Positions 62,603 through 64,000 of a DNA stretch of 64,000 nt are shown here, piece after piece. This stretch comes from Pseudomonas sp. C1C7 (GTDB lineage: Bacteria > Pseudomonadota > Gammaproteobacteria > Pseudomonadales > Pseudomonadaceae). Numbering within the stretch: position 1 is the stretch's first letter; the number at the start of each line of letters is the position of its first letter. A program made the position numbers and the translations under genes. A model generated the notes under the pieces. That model made no database searches and had not been told where the DNA came from. It saw only the letters and a list, made by a program, of their open reading frames with translations. The stretch is from NCBI RefSeq assembly GCF_013359595.1, contig NZ_JABFMP010000001.1, forward strand, positions 277,224 through 341,223, read 5' to 3'.

Positions 62603-62639
62603 CTGTAGGAGCTGCCGAAGGCTGCGATCTTTTGATCTT
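62603..62639. repeat. REP sequence beyond attR
   Basis: One arm of type CTGTAGGAGCTGCCGAAGGC followed by TGCGATCTTTTGATCTT, the first REP to appear after the REP-free element. Confidence 0.75.
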
Positions 62640-62691
62640 GCTCTTCTCTTCCACCCTTAACCCCGCTCGACCCTTTCACAAGGACCCGACC

Positions 62692-63021
62692 ATGGAATCA
62701 CACCTGGAAACCGTCGCCCTCTACTCCCTCAAACTCGCCTACGAAACCGAAGACCAAAGCCCGATTCTGCGTGATGACCTGGTGATGGGTGATTACCAGC
62801 GGGATGTGTTTGAGCTTCTGGTGCGGCGTGGAGATGTTGAGGGGATTCAGGTGAAGGTGGGTGAGTGTGTGGGGTTGGCGTTGGACGCGGTTGGGGGTGT
62901 GGAGAAGCCGTTGGGGCGGGAGTTGGGGAGGTTGGTGGGGGAGTTTGCCGAAACTCAAACGATGTCGCAGCTTGATGGTCCGCTCATCGCACTTAGGGAC
63001 TATCTGAAAGACATTCAATAA
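62692..63021 (+). CDS. Hypothetical protein (109 aa) beyond attR
   Basis: A small acidic protein starting MESHLETVALYSLKLAYETE, followed by LRDDLVMGDYQRDVFELLVR. An AAGGA lies 11 bases before the ATG. Not recognised by me. The internal part is very G-rich (GGGGTTGGCG-type runs), unlike its neighbours. Its end overlaps the end of an opposite-strand HTH remnant by seven bases. Confidence 0.7.
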   Translation: MESHLETVALYSLKLAYETEDQSPILRDDLVMGDYQRDVFELLVRRGDVEGIQVKVGECVGLALDAVGGVEKPLGRELGRLVGEFAETQTMSQLDGPLIALRDYLKDIQ

Positions 63022-63170
63022 ATCAAGGTTGGTTTGGTCTCACCAGCTTCCCATTCCGTCACGCGAGCCGGTTTCACGGGTAGCTTTTTTGCCACTTGCT
63101 CAGTGGAAAGGCCTGCTCGCTCTCGAGACCATGTAAGCAGGCTGGGATCGACTAGGGCGGCTTGGCTCAT
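63015..63170 (-). pseudogene. Truncated XRE-type HTH gene (ImmA-associated family)
   Basis: Fifty-one codons encode MSQAALVDPSLLTWSRERAG, then LSTEQVAKKLPVKPARVTEW and EAGETKPT, the HTH start of XRE-ImmA/IrrE regulator-peptidases. After GETKPT the frame ends at once, where intact proteins continue for ~300 residues. It is a 5' remnant, probably cut by a rearrangement near the 3' end of the 62692 gene. Confidence 0.65.
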
Positions 63171-63509
63171 GGGATGACAGGCAATTCAGATGGGGTCAGT
63201 AAGGGTTGGCGCACATATCTAAAAGATACGTCGGCTTGGTGCTGATTCCCGTTATCTGGCATTACCGTTCTCCTTGGCGATGAAAGGTCTGATGGCAGCG
63301 ACTAGAGATTAGTAGAGCTTCTGAAATGAGGCGACCAGATGGAGCGCGCGATTATGATTGAAATCCGCGACGACCCGAAGCGCAAAAATGTAACCCGGTG
63401 ACGGATGGCATTGGCATATTTAAAGGGCTTCACACTCGATGGACCGGCAAACATTTACACGCATTCTGGAAGGTTGCGGTAAACGGATGTGCACGATACC
63501 CTCCCACCC
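63171..63509. other. Gap with no supported gene
   Basis: About 340 bases between the HTH remnant and the second leader RNA. Only very short frames occur. The promoter of the remnant and of the second leader would be here. Confidence 0.4.
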
Positions 63510-63692
63510 GTCGCTGCAAATTCAGCGACCGGGCTTGGTAACCCGAGGTAAATCACTGCGTAACAGCGCCATGCTTTCGCAGGCGTTTTTTTTCGCCTGC
63601 GGTCTGCGTCATGGCGGCTGTGCGTGGGACGTCTTCGGACGTGCCGGTTTCCTTGATTTCCCGGTTTACCAACCTGCGCACAGCTGCCGCCC
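63510..63692 (+). ncRNA. Structured leader RNA, C4/CI-antisense-like (copy 2)
   Basis: Stems GTCGCTG/CAGCGAC (63510-63529) and CGGG/CCCG around CTTGGTAA (63530-63545) correspond to copy 1 with compensatory base changes. A CGCAGGCG-T8-CGCCTGCG hairpin and a long GGCGGCTGTGCG arm with ACGTC-TTCG-GACGT follow. TCCTTGATTT (63650-63659) can pair with AAATCAGGGA (63732-63741), the ribosome binding site of the next frame, with one G-U pair. Confidence 0.5.
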
Positions 63693-63748
63693 ATTCGCTT
63701 GGTAACGAATGCGGCAGCTCCTTGTTGTATCAAATCAGGGAGTTAGAT

Positions 63749-63853
63749 ATGCGCAATAGAAATCCGTACAAAACCTGCCCTTCCCCCCTACGCAATCCCC
63801 AATCGCGTCCCCCCCTCTCCCATTGCCTCTCCCTCACCGGAGGTGGCCAATGA
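63749..63853 (+). CDS. Small peptide (34 aa) before a DUF3077 gene
   Basis: The frame MRNRNPYKTCPSPLRNPQSR continues for 14 residues, with AGGGAG six bases upstream, and its stop overlaps the next start (ATGA). The layout copies that at 49435, though the peptides are not alike. It may serve to couple translation to the next gene. Confidence 0.5.
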   Translation: MRNRNPYKTCPSPLRNPQSRPPLSHCLSLTGGGQ

Positions 63854-64000
63854 CCGAGCAACCCGAACTCAAAACCATCGGCCTGACACCCGCGATCTAT
63901 TGCGCGGATCAACCGCTGTTCCATGTCACTCGCGACGTTCCGCTGGGTGATGCGTTGAGCATGGCTTCCGATTTTCTGTTTCTTGCCAAGGCGCTGACCA
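63850..64000 (+). CDS. DUF3077-family protein, 5' part
   Basis: The first ~50 codons (MTEQPELKTIGLTPAIYCAD, FHVTRDVPLGDALSMASDFL) match the DUF3077 pattern seen at 49874 and run off the window. Function unknown. It belongs to the second leader-RNA cassette. Confidence 0.8.
   Translation, partial: MTEQPELKTIGLTPAIYCADQPLFHVTRDVPLGDALSMASDFLFLAKALT

Noticed and set aside
62692..63021. Long frame opposite the 109-aa gene
   Set aside because: It arises from the G-rich composition; the plus-strand frame has a better ribosome binding site and codon use.
63340..63410. Short frame MERAIMIEIRDDPKRKNVTR
   Set aside because: Only about 20 codons, no clear ribosome binding site and no recognised family.

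Overview
The window looks like a Pseudomonas chromosome of the P. fluorescens group. The evidence is high G+C coding with Pseudomonas-type gene order (isc cluster next to cysE-trmJ-suhB; secDF-yajC-tgt-queA; hisS-ispG-rodZ-pilW-rlmN-ndk) and frequent REP/REPIN elements of the GTGGGAGC..GCTTGC type. It falls into three parts.

(1) Positions 1-45.8 kb are conserved core: the 5' end of purL, mltF, the lepA-lepB-rnc-era-recO-pdxJ block, lptF-lptG, pepA-holC, a TSUP transporter, xseA, an M23 peptidase, leuA with a possible leucine leader peptide, and a methionine-type aminotransferase with an omega-amidase. Then come der, bamB, yfgM, hisS, ispG, rodZ, pilW, rlmN, ndk and the whole isc operon (iscR-iscS-iscU-iscA-hscB-hscA-fdx-iscX) behind a promoter with two IscR-like operators. 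The block ends with cysE, trmJ, suhB, a glycine-zipper protein, secF, secD, yajC, tgt, queA and tRNA-Leu(CAA). REP/REPIN repeats sit in many intergenic gaps.

(2) Positions 45,841-62,539 hold a 16.7 kb integrated element bounded by a direct repeat of the tRNA-Leu 3' end (attL inside the tRNA, attR with one base missing). Its layout resembles a P4-like satellite or integrative element: a tRNA-targeting tyrosine integrase, an AlpA-type regulator, and a C4/CI-like structured leader RNA. That leader precedes a chain of ATGA-overlapping small genes that ends in a 968-aa Toprim + DUF927 replication protein. A candidate origin lies near the right end: a perfect 25-bp inverted repeat around P4-like GGTGAAC iterons. 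I see no capsid, packaging or relaxase gene. The cargo looks like defence: an AAA+ ATPase overlapping an S8 (subtilisin) peptidase, an ABC/OLD-type ATPase followed by an HNH nuclease (Septu-like, but with a ~210-aa N-terminal extension), and a small Mrr-like nuclease at the right edge. A GTTACAC heptamer recurs near the integrase, in a perfect palindrome before the AAA gene, and five times at the right end.

(3) Positions 62,540-64,000 lie beyond attR. They hold the displaced tRNA terminator, a REP, a small hypothetical gene, a truncated HTH (XRE/ImmA-type) remnant, and a second copy of the structured leader + small peptide + DUF3077 cassette that runs off the window. This may be the edge of another related element.

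The features most worth following up are the AAA+/subtilisin pair, the two covarying leader RNAs that can sequester a ribosome binding site, and the iteron/inverted-repeat candidate origin.
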